The notes under the pieces were generated by a model. It did not search any database, was not told where the DNA came from, and saw nothing but the letters and a program-made list of their open reading frames with translations. The translations under genes were made by a program, and so were the position numbers. 64,000 nt of DNA from Bacillota bacterium (GTDB lineage Bacteria; Bacillota; Clostridia; Lachnospirales; Lachnospiraceae), in NCBI GenBank assembly GCA_023393095.1, contig JAEWMT010000044.1, positions 1-64,000 on the forward strand, given 5' to 3'. Shown here piece after piece: positions 43,388 through 52,091 of the stretch; the stretch's first letter is position 1; each line of letters begins with the position of its first letter.

Positions 43388-44545
43388 ATGAAAAAACAGC
43401 TGATGAATATAACCTTGTTTTTCGTTTTATTAATTACTGTAATCACTCTAATTTTCAGCATTCCGATGAAGGCGAATTTGAATGAGGAATTGTATCGTAA
43501 GCAACTTATAGACATCAATGAAGTTGTACAGCTAAGTGAGAAAGATGACGAGGAAAGTCTCAATAAACGAAATCAAGCCCTTATGAAGTTCAGGAAAGAA
43601 TTAGCCAAGGAACAGACTTTAGATACTAATGGAAAGATAAGTATAATGATATGGATTCTATATGGTTTGTGTATCACTTTTCTTCTGCTGGTATTTGCCT
43701 ATATCTACAGAACCATTATTCGACCATTTAATATACTGCAAAATTATGCGGATGAAATAGCAAGGGGTAATTTTGATATTGATTTAAGATATGAAAGAAC
43801 CAATTATTTCGGCAAATTTACCTGGGCCTTTGATCATATGCGAAGAGAAATAACAAAAGCAAGGGCGTGTGAAAAGGAAGCGATTGATAATAACAAAACG
43901 GTAATCGCAACCCTCTCCCATGACATTAAAACCCCGATTGCATCTATTAGGGCTTACGCCGAAGGACTGGATGCTAATCTTGATTCCGGTCCTGAGATGA
44001 GAAGAAAGTACAGCTTAGTAATTATGAGAAAATGTGATGAGGTAACGAAACTGACAAATGATTTATTCTTACATTCCCTGTCCGATTTGGACAAGCTGAA
44101 AATAAACATGACAAGGGAAAATATCCGTGAACTCCTTATCAAAATAATATCTGAGTTGCAGTTGAATGATAGTTTCATCCGGGTTACCGGAGAACTTCCA
44201 GATGCCTATGTAATGATTGATGAAAAACGTTTTGAGCAGGTAATGGAGAATCTAATCAACAATACGAAAAAATATGCTCCTGAGAGTAATATAGAAATCA
44301 GTTCTGATATAGGGGAAGATAATATCAGCATTTGCGTTCAGGATTATGGAGAGGGGATACCGGACGAGGATATGCCGTTTATATTTGATAAGTTTTACAG
44401 GGGAAGTAATGCCAGGGATAGACAAGGTTCCGGTCTTGGTCTGTACATAGTGAGATACATTATGGAACAGATGGGTGGAAGCGTAGACCTAATTAGTTCT
44501 TCTGAAGGTCTTAGAGTTATTTTAAAAATACCGTATTGTTCTTAA
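43388..44545 (+). CDS. Sensor histidine kinase of the FtsX-transporter locus
   Basis: This 385-residue kinase has two membrane helices (about 6-26 and 80-101) with an outer loop of about 50 residues, and a HAMP-like linker. The H-box is ATLSHDIKTPIASIRAYAEG, the N-box ENLINNTKKYAPESN, with G-boxes DYGEGIPDED and GSGLGLYIVRY. The short outer loop is too small for a typical ligand-binding domain; kinases of this shape often take the signal from the neighbouring FtsX transporter. It follows the regulator by 19 bases with GAGGAAAGGA as ribosome site. Confidence 0.93.
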   Translation: MKKQLMNITLFFVLLITVITLIFSIPMKANLNEELYRKQLIDINEVVQLSEKDDEESLNKRNQALMKFRKELAKEQTLDTNGKISIMIWILYGLCITFLLLVFAYIYRTIIRPFNILQNYADEIARGNFDIDLRYERTNYFGKFTWAFDHMRREITKARACEKEAIDNNKTVIATLSHDIKTPIASIRAYAEGLDANLDSGPEMRRKYSLVIMRKCDEVTKLTNDLFLHSLSDLDKLKINMTRENIRELLIKIISELQLNDSFIRVTGELPDAYVMIDEKRFEQVMENLINNTKKYAPESNIEISSDIGEDNISICVQDYGEGIPDEDMPFIFDKFYRGSNARDRQGSGLGLYIVRYIMEQMGGSVDLISSSEGLRVILKIPYCS

Positions 44546-44622
44546 AGATTTCTTAATAACTTTTCTGATAAATTTAAATAAGAAGAAACAATTATTTGTA
44601 AAACAGCAGCAGGGAGGTTTTT

Positions 44623-45384
44623 ATGAAACAAAGTATTTTATCCGCGAGAAATCTGTGCAAGAGCTTTGCCAGCAATGGGGTACAGAATCATGTGCTTGAC
44701 AATGTAAACCTGGCAATTTATGAAAAGGAATTTACGGTTATCATGGGTGCATCCGGCTCTGGTAAATCTACATTGCTTTATTGCCTTTCCGGTATGGATG
44801 GTATTACATCCGGTGAGGTATACTACCGGGATCAATGTATTTCAAAATATAATGAAAAACAGAGTACGTCCCTTCGAAGGGAGGATTTTGGATTTGTTTT
44901 TCAGCAGATACATTTGGTCAGCAATCTGTCATTATTTGAAAATGTTGCAATCCCGGGATATCTCTTAAAAAAGAAAAAGCCGGAGGAAGTAAAGCAGCAG
45001 GCATTAGAATTATTGCAGAATATGAATTTAGATGATGCACGAAGGAGACTTCCGTCCCAGGTGTCAGGCGGTGAACAACAGAGAGCAGCAATCGCGAGGG
45101 CAGTGATTAATAATCCACAAATCTTATTTGCAGATGAGCCGACAGGCTCCTTAAACCGAAGAAATTCAAGTGATGTACTTGATCTGCTGACGAAGCTTCA
45201 TGAGAATGGGCAGACCATACTGATGGTTACGCATGATATCCATACCGCTCTTCGGGCAGATAGGATCGTGTATTTGGGAGACGGAAGTATCCTGGGGGAA
45301 CTTACGTTACCGCCTTATAACAAAGAAGATATTAAGAGTAGGGAAACACAGATTAGTTCCTGGCTCTCTTCGATGGAATGGTAG
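44623..45384 (+). CDS. ABC transporter ATP-binding protein (LolD/MacB/BceA type)
   Basis: This 253-residue ATPase has Walker A GASGSGKSTLL, Q-loop FVFQQIHLVSNLS, signature VSGGEQQRAAIARA, Walker B ILFADEPTGSLNRRNS and the switch His in MVTHDIHTA. This sequence type pairs with FtsX-like permeases in drug export, bacitracin-type resistance or lipoprotein release. AGGGAGG precedes the ATG. The permease gene follows after ten bases, with its ribosome site overlapping this stop codon. Confidence 0.95.
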   Translation: MKQSILSARNLCKSFASNGVQNHVLDNVNLAIYEKEFTVIMGASGSGKSTLLYCLSGMDGITSGEVYYRDQCISKYNEKQSTSLRREDFGFVFQQIHLVSNLSLFENVAIPGYLLKKKKPEEVKQQALELLQNMNLDDARRRLPSQVSGGEQQRAAIARAVINNPQILFADEPTGSLNRRNSSDVLDLLTKLHENGQTILMVTHDIHTALRADRIVYLGDGSILGELTLPPYNKEDIKSRETQISSWLSSMEW

Positions 45385-45394
45385 GTGGATGCAT

Positions 45395-47785
45395 ATGGAT
45401 ATACTGACATTACTAAAAGCAAATATTCGTTATCGGAAAGGAAGCTTTATCAGTGTACTGATTTTAACGTTTATCATATCGATATGCCTTACAACAATAA
45501 TCAGTATGAATCATAATATTACTAAGCGTGCGAAGGATTCATTAAATGAGAATCATATAGGTGATCTGGTTACAATAATCTCGGATACAAAATGTACCAA
45601 CGCCATGCTTCAGAAGGTGAAGGATAATCAGGAAATTGATCATATCAAAATAATAAAGTCAGTTACTCAGGAACTTGAAATTAACCGCCAAAAGCAGGGA
45701 AGCTCAACCTTCTTTATGCCCTATGATCAGGATAAGCAATCTTATAAAGTCTATAGTAAGGATGGACTTTCCTTTCAAAGAGAACCGGAGCAGCTACAAC
45801 AGGGTGAAATATATGTTCCAATCAGTTTTATGAAATTATATAATTGTAAGATCGGAGATAAAGCACATCTTACAACCGGTAATACCCAAAAAACCTTTAC
45901 GGTAAAAGGTTTCTTTGAAGAACCCTTTATTGGTACTGAGATTGCGGGAATTAAACTGGCATTTATGAATCAAAAGGATTTTAATTTCTTATATTCCAAA
46001 CGAATGATTTCAAAAGAGGAACGTGATAAGAATACGGATGGCATCCTGGGATATTATTTAATTCATATATATAAAACAATAGACGGAACTCATACAATAA
46101 GTGAATTGAAAAGAGCGATTAATAGCTCCTCACATATCATTGATTTTTCCATGCTTGCTATCAGTAAAGAGGAGAGCAAATCATATACCCTTATATTTAC
46201 ACAGGTTATCAGCGGAATCATGTTGGTCTTCCTGATATTATTATTCCTGGTTGTTCTAATTGTGATCGGGCATAGCATCAGCACTGGAATAGAAGCCGAT
46301 TATACTAATCTGGGTGTCCTCAAGGCAGTGGGATATGACAAAGGGATGCTTCGATCGGTATTTATATTAGAATATTTGCTGGCAGAGGTAATAGGATCAG
46401 TGCTTGGCGTGATTGGAAGTTTTCCCGCAATATATTATCTGAAAGGTATATTTATCAGAATAACCGGACTTCTCAGTTCTTCAAAGCCGGCTTTAGGTGT
46501 CTGTTCACTGATTCTTGCAGTGATTTTGTTGATCAGTGTGCTGTTTGTTTTTATAAAGACAAAAGCAATTGTTAATGTCTCTCCCATTTGTGCAATTTCC
46601 GGCGGAAGGGATAGTGTATACTTTCACAGCAGAATGGAACTTCCGGTCGAAGGAAATGGGATGTTTCTCAGAATGGCGTTCAGACAGATTACCTCGAATT
46701 TGAAGCAGTATATCAGCTCGGCTGTAATCGTGGCTATATTAGCATATTTTCTGGTAACGATTACTTTATTAAGTACGGGAATGAACGAAGAGGCAATCGA
46801 AAATAGCTTTGGAGAGGTACATTATGATGTAGATGTTGGATTTTATCCAAAGGAAGAGAAAAGCCGGGAAGAAGTTGCGAAGCTTCAGAAACAGGTAGAA
46901 AAAGATATTTCCGGTATTAGCGACATTAAAAAAACCTTTCGGCTTGGATCGAATTACTTTTCGGTAAACGGTGATGAATATCACGTAGGTATTTATGATG
47001 ATCCCTCCCTGATAAAAAGTATTCTGAAGGGAAGAGCGCCCCTCTATGACAATGAAATCGTGGTTACTGAAATAGTGGCGAAAGAATTGAGTGTAAAGCT
47101 GGGGGATACCGTTACGGTTGAATATGAAAATAAGAAAGATGATTATATGATCAGTGGATATTATCAGTGTACCAGTGATATGGGCAAGACAATTGCCATA
47201 TCATCGGAGGGAGCCAAGAAGATAATATCTGATTACCACCAGGATTATGTGGAATATGTGCTAGCTAATCCGGATAAATCTACTGAGATAGTGCAGCAGC
47301 TGAATAAAAAATATGGGGATAAGATAGAAGCGAAGGATCCTAATTCCGGGAACGATTTTGGAGATACGATAACTGGTTCCATGAGCATTATGAATGTGTT
47401 TATTTATACGATTTCAATTCTATTTGCTTTTGTAGTAATTATTATTGTATGCGGCAAGATATTCTTAAAGGAACGAACCGACTATGGAATTTATAAAGCA
47501 TTGGGATTTACTTCAAACGTTTTGAGGCTCCAGTTTGCATTACGATTTGCACTTGTTGCATTCATAGGCAGCCTGCTTGGCATTGGCTTAAATGCTTGTC
47601 TGAATAATGCTATGATGAGTGCACTTCTATATAATATTGGAATCACCAGCTTTACAGCAGATTATAATCTTGCTAGTATACTCCTTCCGATTCTGGTATT
47701 AACGGCCTGCTTCTTTGTATTTGCTTATTTAACTTCACGTAAAATAAAGAAGGTCGATACAAAGAATTTAATCAGCTCAAATTAG
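45395..47785 (+). CDS. FtsX-like ABC transporter permease with two FtsX domains
   Basis: The start is ATG 45395, six bases after AGGTGG; a second ATG two codons earlier overlaps that site. The 796-residue protein has two FtsX halves. Helix 1 (about 18-40), an outer domain to about residue 260, helices near 265-290, 320-345 and 360-385, then a second set from about 440 and the final helices near 665-690, 720-740 and 755-775. The phrase LGVLKAVGYDKGMLRSVF repeats as YGIYKALGFTSNVLRLQF. It acts with the ATPase encoded just upstream, most likely in envelope stress or peptide resistance. The substrate is unknown. Confidence 0.93.
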   Translation: MDILTLLKANIRYRKGSFISVLILTFIISICLTTIISMNHNITKRAKDSLNENHIGDLVTIISDTKCTNAMLQKVKDNQEIDHIKIIKSVTQELEINRQKQGSSTFFMPYDQDKQSYKVYSKDGLSFQREPEQLQQGEIYVPISFMKLYNCKIGDKAHLTTGNTQKTFTVKGFFEEPFIGTEIAGIKLAFMNQKDFNFLYSKRMISKEERDKNTDGILGYYLIHIYKTIDGTHTISELKRAINSSSHIIDFSMLAISKEESKSYTLIFTQVISGIMLVFLILLFLVVLIVIGHSISTGIEADYTNLGVLKAVGYDKGMLRSVFILEYLLAEVIGSVLGVIGSFPAIYYLKGIFIRITGLLSSSKPALGVCSLILAVILLISVLFVFIKTKAIVNVSPICAISGGRDSVYFHSRMELPVEGNGMFLRMAFRQITSNLKQYISSAVIVAILAYFLVTITLLSTGMNEEAIENSFGEVHYDVDVGFYPKEEKSREEVAKLQKQVEKDISGISDIKKTFRLGSNYFSVNGDEYHVGIYDDPSLIKSILKGRAPLYDNEIVVTEIVAKELSVKLGDTVTVEYENKKDDYMISGYYQCTSDMGKTIAISSEGAKKIISDYHQDYVEYVLANPDKSTEIVQQLNKKYGDKIEAKDPNSGNDFGDTITGSMSIMNVFIYTISILFAFVVIIIVCGKIFLKERTDYGIYKALGFTSNVLRLQFALRFALVAFIGSLLGIGLNACLNNAMMSALLYNIGITSFTADYNLASILLPILVLTACFFVFAYLTSRKIKKVDTKNLISSN

Positions 47786-47840
47786 TGAAAGCTGATTAAC
47801 CAAGCGGGTGCGCCATCTAAAGTGAGATCCGTTCGCTATA

Positions 47841-47915
47841 GGAGGCTGTCTAATTCCCACTAATAGTTTTCATTCTATTTGATGTTTGAGTAAGTCAACG
47901 TGAGAATTGACCTCC
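47841..47915 (+). repeat. Hairpin repeat, family B copy 2
   Basis: GGAGG and TCTAATTCCCAC pair with GTGAGAATTGACCTCC with a three-base bulge. The 3' half TGAGTAAGTCAACGTGAGAA repeats the family B sequence of 38556-38575. Confidence 0.65.
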
Positions 47916-47937
47916 AATCCATGATAAATAATATTGA

Positions 47938-47992
47938 AAAAGGGATTTCCTGCATATTGGTAATATATGAAGGAAATCCCTTAATATTTTAA
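47938..47992. terminator. Bidirectional terminator
   Basis: AAGGGATTTCC / GGAAATCCCTT, an 11-base perfect stem with additional pairing inside, AT-rich on both sides. It lies between the FtsX operon and the converging HD-GYP gene. Confidence 0.88.
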
Positions 47993-47999
47993 TTTAAAA

Positions 48000-49082
48000 T
48001 TATGCAAGGGAAGTGATTTGAAGTTCTCTTCTCTCGGTAAGATCAATATATTGTTCTCCTGATTTTATAACGGGTCTTGATAGTTCCATCTTATTAATAA
48101 ATATAATTTCTCCGGAAGTACCATTGTTTAAAATGACGGTACTATGTATATAAGTCTGTGTAATACCCTCTAAGAAGGTCATAATAAATTTTGGATCATA
48201 CTTGGAATAGCCTTCATTTTCAAATATGGTTACCACATCAAAAGGACAAAGCGGGCCACGATATACTCTTGAACAGGTCATGGCGTCATATACATCAGCG
48301 ATTGAAACCAGCTTCGCAAAGGAATCGATCTGTTCACTGTAGAAGCCATATGGATAACCGCTGCCGTCACATCTCTCATGATGCATTAAAGCAGCATGTT
48401 TAATGCGGGAATCTATCTGTTGGCTCTTCAAAAGATTATATCCTCTTAGGGGGTGAGTCTTCACGGTCAGGAACTCTTCATCTGTAAGCTTCGCAGGTTT
48501 TGTTATTATCTTAGACGGTATCATAAGTTTGCCGACATCATGAAGTAAACCACATAGGGTCAATATTTCCAAATCCTGATTTTCATATTTTAGCCATTTA
48601 CCGATAACATTGCAAATCAATGCAACATTAAGACTGTGGACATAAGTTGTATCATCATACTGCCTCATACAATGAAGCATATTGAACAATTCGATATTAT
48701 TATTAAATTGATGGAAAATCTCATTAGCTTCAGTCAGAAGCTTATCTGTTTCGAGATCTTTTTCACCTTTTACAAAACTGTCAAGTGTAGTTTTGAAATT
48801 AAGAACAGCATTCTTATATGCCAGGTAAAAGCGTTGAAAGGCTTCACTCTCTTTGACTCTATCATAATAAGTGGCAGTATCCTCTTTTAGTTGTACTGTT
48901 TCTTGTATCTGTTCGGAGTAAATTGAAAGCTCAATAACAGAATAGAATAATAATCTGGTGATAATCTTATCAGTCAGAGAAGTTTCTTTTGTAATGATAA
49001 GGTGGCCATCCTTGGTATATACATCTTCGGCAACTATCATTCCGGGAACTGCCTGGCTGGTTAATAACTTTATAATATTCAT
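48000..49082 (-). CDS. HD-GYP domain phosphodiesterase
   Basis: This 360-residue protein has an N-terminal helical region (about 1-130) without a recognised fold and an HD-GYP domain (about 140-320). The metal-binding HD is in LCGLLHDVGKLMIP, and HHERCDGSGYP carries the GYP motif. Such proteins cleave cyclic di-GMP or related dinucleotides in the cytoplasm and control motility or attachment. A short C-terminal domain follows (about 310-360). The start at 49082 is chosen for size and family; its ribosome site is weak (AAAGGC), and a start 12 codons upstream is possible. It is a single gene, divergent to the metK leader. Confidence 0.88.
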   Translation of the reverse strand: MNIIKLLTSQAVPGMIVAEDVYTKDGHLIITKETSLTDKIITRLLFYSVIELSIYSEQIQETVQLKEDTATYYDRVKESEAFQRFYLAYKNAVLNFKTTLDSFVKGEKDLETDKLLTEANEIFHQFNNNIELFNMLHCMRQYDDTTYVHSLNVALICNVIGKWLKYENQDLEILTLCGLLHDVGKLMIPSKIITKPAKLTDEEFLTVKTHPLRGYNLLKSQQIDSRIKHAALMHHERCDGSGYPYGFYSEQIDSFAKLVSIADVYDAMTCSRVYRGPLCPFDVVTIFENEGYSKYDPKFIMTFLEGITQTYIHSTVILNNGTSGEIIFINKMELSRPVIKSGEQYIDLTERRELQITSLA

Positions 49083-49258
49083 ACAGTCACGCTGCCTTTC
49101 ATGAATAAATCCAATCAACGATAAAATAAAGCCATGCTCAACTTTAATTAAAGTATATGGAAAATTTATCTGAAAGTCAATGACATTAAAGAGAAATATG
49201 TACTATTTTCACAAAATAAGTATAAAAATGTTGCTTTATATAAATAATAAAAAACTAC

Positions 49259-49287
49259 TTGACGGATGCTGGATTTCGGTTTATTCT
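49259..49287 (+). promoter_or_regulatory. Promoter of the metK leader
   Basis: TTGACG (49259-49264) and TATTCT (49282-49287) are spaced by 17 bases, shortly before the SAM riboswitch. Confidence 0.65.
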
Positions 49288-49323
49288 ATTTTCATCAAGA
49301 TAAAAAATAAAAATATTTAATTT

Positions 49324-49420
49324 CTCTTATTCAGAGTGACGGAGAGTAAAGGCTCTATGAAGTCACGGCAACCCCATAAATGGAAGGTGCCAACCTGAGC
49401 GAGTAATCGAACAATAAGAG
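49324..49420 (+). ncRNA. SAM-I (S-box) riboswitch
   Basis: P1 arms CTCTTATT (49324-49331) and AATAAGAG (49413-49420) enclose the conserved core: CAGAGTGACGGAGAG, GGCTCTATGAAGTCACGGCA, ACCCC, GGTGCCAACCTGAGCGAG and the closing GAACAATAAGAG. SAM binding favours the terminator hairpin that follows and lowers metK expression. This is a textbook S-box, in the expected place before metK. Confidence 0.96.
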
Positions 49421-49440
49421 GATTTGATTTAACTGTTGTC

Positions 49441-49467
49441 AAGTCCGCTTTGCGGACTTATTTTTTT
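49441..49467 (+). terminator. Riboswitch-controlled terminator before metK
   Basis: A perfect stem AAGTCCGC / GCGGACTT with a three-base loop, one A and seven T residues, 20 bases after the SAM-I aptamer. Confidence 0.93.
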
Positions 49468-49486
49468 ACCAATGAAAAGAAGTTAT

Positions 49487-49673
49487 TATTCACAATTGAC
49501 TAAGCTCTCGGGCATAGAACATCCCTCACACACTGGTTGAAAGACACAGCACCAGTTTTGTATGCCATTGGCATACAAGAGTGTTCGCCTATGGCATACA
49601 AAACTGATACCATGTCTTTCAAACAGTGCATTACAGGAGGTTCTATGCCCGAGAGCTTAGTCGACTGTGAATA
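49487..49673. repeat. Large hairpin repeat, family A copy 2
   Basis: A 187-base imperfect palindrome with outer arms TATTCACAATTGACTAAG and CTTAGTCGACTGTGAATA, then CTCTCGGGCATAGAAC with GTTCTATGCCCGAGAG. The core TTGAAAGACACAGCACCAG and CTGATACCATGTCTTTCAA is identical to copy 1 at 26820-26988. In addition the centre holds a small palindrome TTGTATGCCATTGGCATACA. It lies between the riboswitch terminator and metK. Confidence 0.88.
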
Positions 49674-49724
49674 GTAACGAAAAGAAAAAATGATTTTACA
49701 ATATTATAAAAATGGAGGTTACTT

Positions 49725-50915
49725 ATGCAGAAAAGATTATTTACATCAGAATCAGTAACAGAGGGCCATCCGGATAAAATTTGTGATCAGATTTCTGATT
49801 CAGTCCTGGATGCTTTATTGGAGCAGGATCCTATGAGCAGGGTCGCTTGTGAGACAGCAATTACAACCGGTTTAGTTCTGGTTATGGGAGAGATTACGAC
49901 AGAAGGTTATGTAGATATTCAGAAAATTGTAAGAGATACGATCAGAGAGATAGGATATGATAAATCCGAATATGGGTTTGATGCCAATACCTGTGGTGTT
50001 ATCGTAGCATTGGACGAGCAGTCTAAGGATATTGCTCTTGGCGTTGATACGGCATTGGAGGTTAAGGAGCATCTTACGCAGGATGAAGAATTTGCGAAAA
50101 TTGGAGCTGGTGACCAGGGTATGATGTTTGGCTATGCAACCAACGAGACGGAGGAGTATATGCCTTATCCGATTTCACTTGCACATAAGCTGACGAAGCA
50201 GCTGACCAAAGTCAGAAAGGAAAGAGTTTTAAATTACCTTCGCCCTGATGGAAAATCTCAGGTTACAGTGGAATATGATGATAATGGTAATCCGATTCAT
50301 CTGAATGCTGTGGTACTTTCAACCCAGCATAGTGATGAGGTTACGATGGAACAGCTACGAGGGGATATTAAGAAATATGTTCTGGATCCCGTATTGCCTC
50401 AGGCATTAGTAGATGACAGAACGAAATTCTTCATTAATCCGACCGGTCGCTTTGTTATCGGCGGACCGAATGGTGACAGTGGTTTAACTGGAAGAAAAAT
50501 TATTGTGGACACCTACGGCGGATATGCAAGACATGGTGGCGGGGCATTTTCTGGTAAGGATTGTACTAAGGTTGACCGTTCCGCATCCTATGCAGCACGT
50601 TATGTAGCTAAGAATCTAGTGGCAGCAGGTCTAGCAGATCGTCTTGAAATCCAGGTTTCCTATGCGATCGGTGTTGCTGAACCCACCTCAATCATGGTAG
50701 ATACCTTCGGAACTGGAAAACTCTCCGAAGAAGAGCTTGTAGACATCATCCGTAAGCATTTTGATCTTCGTCCTGCAGGTATCATTAAAATGCTGGAGCT
50801 GAGAAGACCGATTTATAAGCAGACAGCAGCTTATGGACACTTTGGAAGACTTGATCTTGAGCTTCCTTGGGAGAAGACCGATAAGGTTGAAATATTAAAA
50901 GGTTATTTAAAATAG
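49725..50915 (+). CDS. metK: S-adenosylmethionine synthetase
   Basis: This 396-residue enzyme forms SAM from methionine and ATP. Family signatures are FTSESVTEGHPDKICDQISD at the N-terminus, GAGDQGMMFGYA and GGAFSGKDCTKVDRS; the C-terminal domain is complete. TGGAGG lies seven bases before the ATG. The gene is controlled by the SAM-I riboswitch about 300 bases upstream, from which it is separated by a large hairpin repeat that the read-through transcript must cross. Confidence 0.97.
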   Translation: MQKRLFTSESVTEGHPDKICDQISDSVLDALLEQDPMSRVACETAITTGLVLVMGEITTEGYVDIQKIVRDTIREIGYDKSEYGFDANTCGVIVALDEQSKDIALGVDTALEVKEHLTQDEEFAKIGAGDQGMMFGYATNETEEYMPYPISLAHKLTKQLTKVRKERVLNYLRPDGKSQVTVEYDDNGNPIHLNAVVLSTQHSDEVTMEQLRGDIKKYVLDPVLPQALVDDRTKFFINPTGRFVIGGPNGDSGLTGRKIIVDTYGGYARHGGGAFSGKDCTKVDRSASYAARYVAKNLVAAGLADRLEIQVSYAIGVAEPTSIMVDTFGTGKLSEEELVDIIRKHFDLRPAGIIKMLELRRPIYKQTAAYGHFGRLDLELPWEKTDKVEILKGYLK

Positions 50916-50931
50916 GATGTATAAATAGGGC

Positions 50932-51079
50932 GCTGTCGCATTTTAGATATATTTGATATAAAGGACTCAGCAAAATCCCCACACACACAAGTTGGAAGAC
51001 ACATTATCGATTTCCCAACAGTGCATTAAGGGGATTATGCTGAGTCCCTTATATTATCGAAAGATATTATGCGACAGCC
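50932..51079. repeat. Large hairpin repeat, family A copy 3 (diverged)
   Basis: The outer arms GCTGTCGCAT and ATGCGACAGC pair, the next arms AAAGGACTCAGCAAAATCCC and GGGATTATGCTGAGTCCCTT pair, and the core CACACACAAGTTGGAAGACA and CAACAGTGCATTAAGGGG resembles the family A core. The stem sequence differs fully from copies 1 and 2. It may end metK transcription, lying between metK and a converging gene. Confidence 0.75.
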
Positions 51080-51120
51080 TGTTACTACATAAATCAGTAT
51101 TATAACACCTGAAATAGTTA

Positions 51121-51840
51121 TTAAACTGGATAAAAGTTGATTCCTGCCTTTCTTGCCTGAGCGCAAAGCTGTTGACGCTGAACTTTATAGGTGTTTCCAT
51201 CCTTAAGAAAGATCGAGCCAAGCTGCCGGAATTCAAAACCTATATTTTTATCAATACACTGCTGTCTGATGTCTAGCACCCAGTCATAATCAAGGGGTCT
51301 GACATTGCTTCCTGATTCCCCGCCAACGATGACACTTTCAATCGTTTCGTCCAGATATCTGGATAGATTGATTTTCTCCAGCATTGGTTGTATTGTAATC
51401 ATTTTATGTCGGATCGGAAGTTGTTTGAATATAGTAAGTCGTTCATCTGCCATTTCTTGATTTTCAATGGTGCAGCATACCGTAACATTTTCATAACCGT
51501 CTTTAAAGTCTTCGGGCAGGCTGATCGAGAACCGTTCAATTCGTTTGGTTAAAAACAAGAAATTAAGGTCACTTCGCGACTTTATCATATCCCACGCTTC
51601 TTTTCTCCAATCATCTGCCTCTTCAATCAGAAAATCACTGCTAAAGCATACAAATACCATTTGCCCGCTTTTTAATTTATAATTACCCTTTTTATCTTTA
51701 TGGGCAGGCTTATAAAACTCATCGGTTTTATAAATAATATCAGTATTGATTCCCTTTCTGGAATTTGCTCTGTGAATATAACAGTTTGCGCAGCCTTCAC
51801 TTTTCTTATGACATCCCCGCCATGGATTCCATATTGCCAT
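51121..51840 (-). CDS. DUF5131 (phage Gp37/Gp68-like) protein
   Basis: This 239-residue protein begins with NPWRGCHKKSEGCANCYIHR, giving a C-x6-C-x2-C set of the DUF5131 family, which is related to radical SAM enzymes in its fold and iron-sulfur cysteines. Other family stretches are MVFVCFSSDFLIEEADDWR, FLFLTKR and IVGGESGSNVRPLDYDWV. The family is found in phages and bacteria with no known reaction. There is no phage gene nearby. The ribosome site upstream is GGAGACAGGT at acceptable distance. It is a single gene converging on metK. Confidence 0.85.
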   Translation of the reverse strand: MAIWNPWRGCHKKSEGCANCYIHRANSRKGINTDIIYKTDEFYKPAHKDKKGNYKLKSGQMVFVCFSSDFLIEEADDWRKEAWDMIKSRSDLNFLFLTKRIERFSISLPEDFKDGYENVTVCCTIENQEMADERLTIFKQLPIRHKMITIQPMLEKINLSRYLDETIESVIVGGESGSNVRPLDYDWVLDIRQQCIDKNIGFEFRQLGSIFLKDGNTYKVQRQQLCAQARKAGINFYPV

Positions 51841-52091
51841 ACCTGTCTCCTTATTGAATTAGTTATAGATCTAGCATTTTTACTATTGTAAACCAGATAT
51901 GGTAAAATGTACATATCAACTTATTTATTAAAGGAAGAGCCGGTCTTATAAAGGTATATGCAGGAAGAGTTCATGAAAACTTTAGAAATGTCATAGTTAT
52001 TTTCTGTGCAAAACAGGAAATTACATGATATACTAAAGAAATCATAAATGAGATTTGAAGACAGTAAGAATATTAAGGAGGAGTTAGTGAA

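Noticed and set aside
26820..51079. CRISPR array or IS ends as explanation of the repeated hairpins
   Set aside because: The copies are far apart, palindromic and of variable length, with no spacer pattern, cas gene or transposase in the window.
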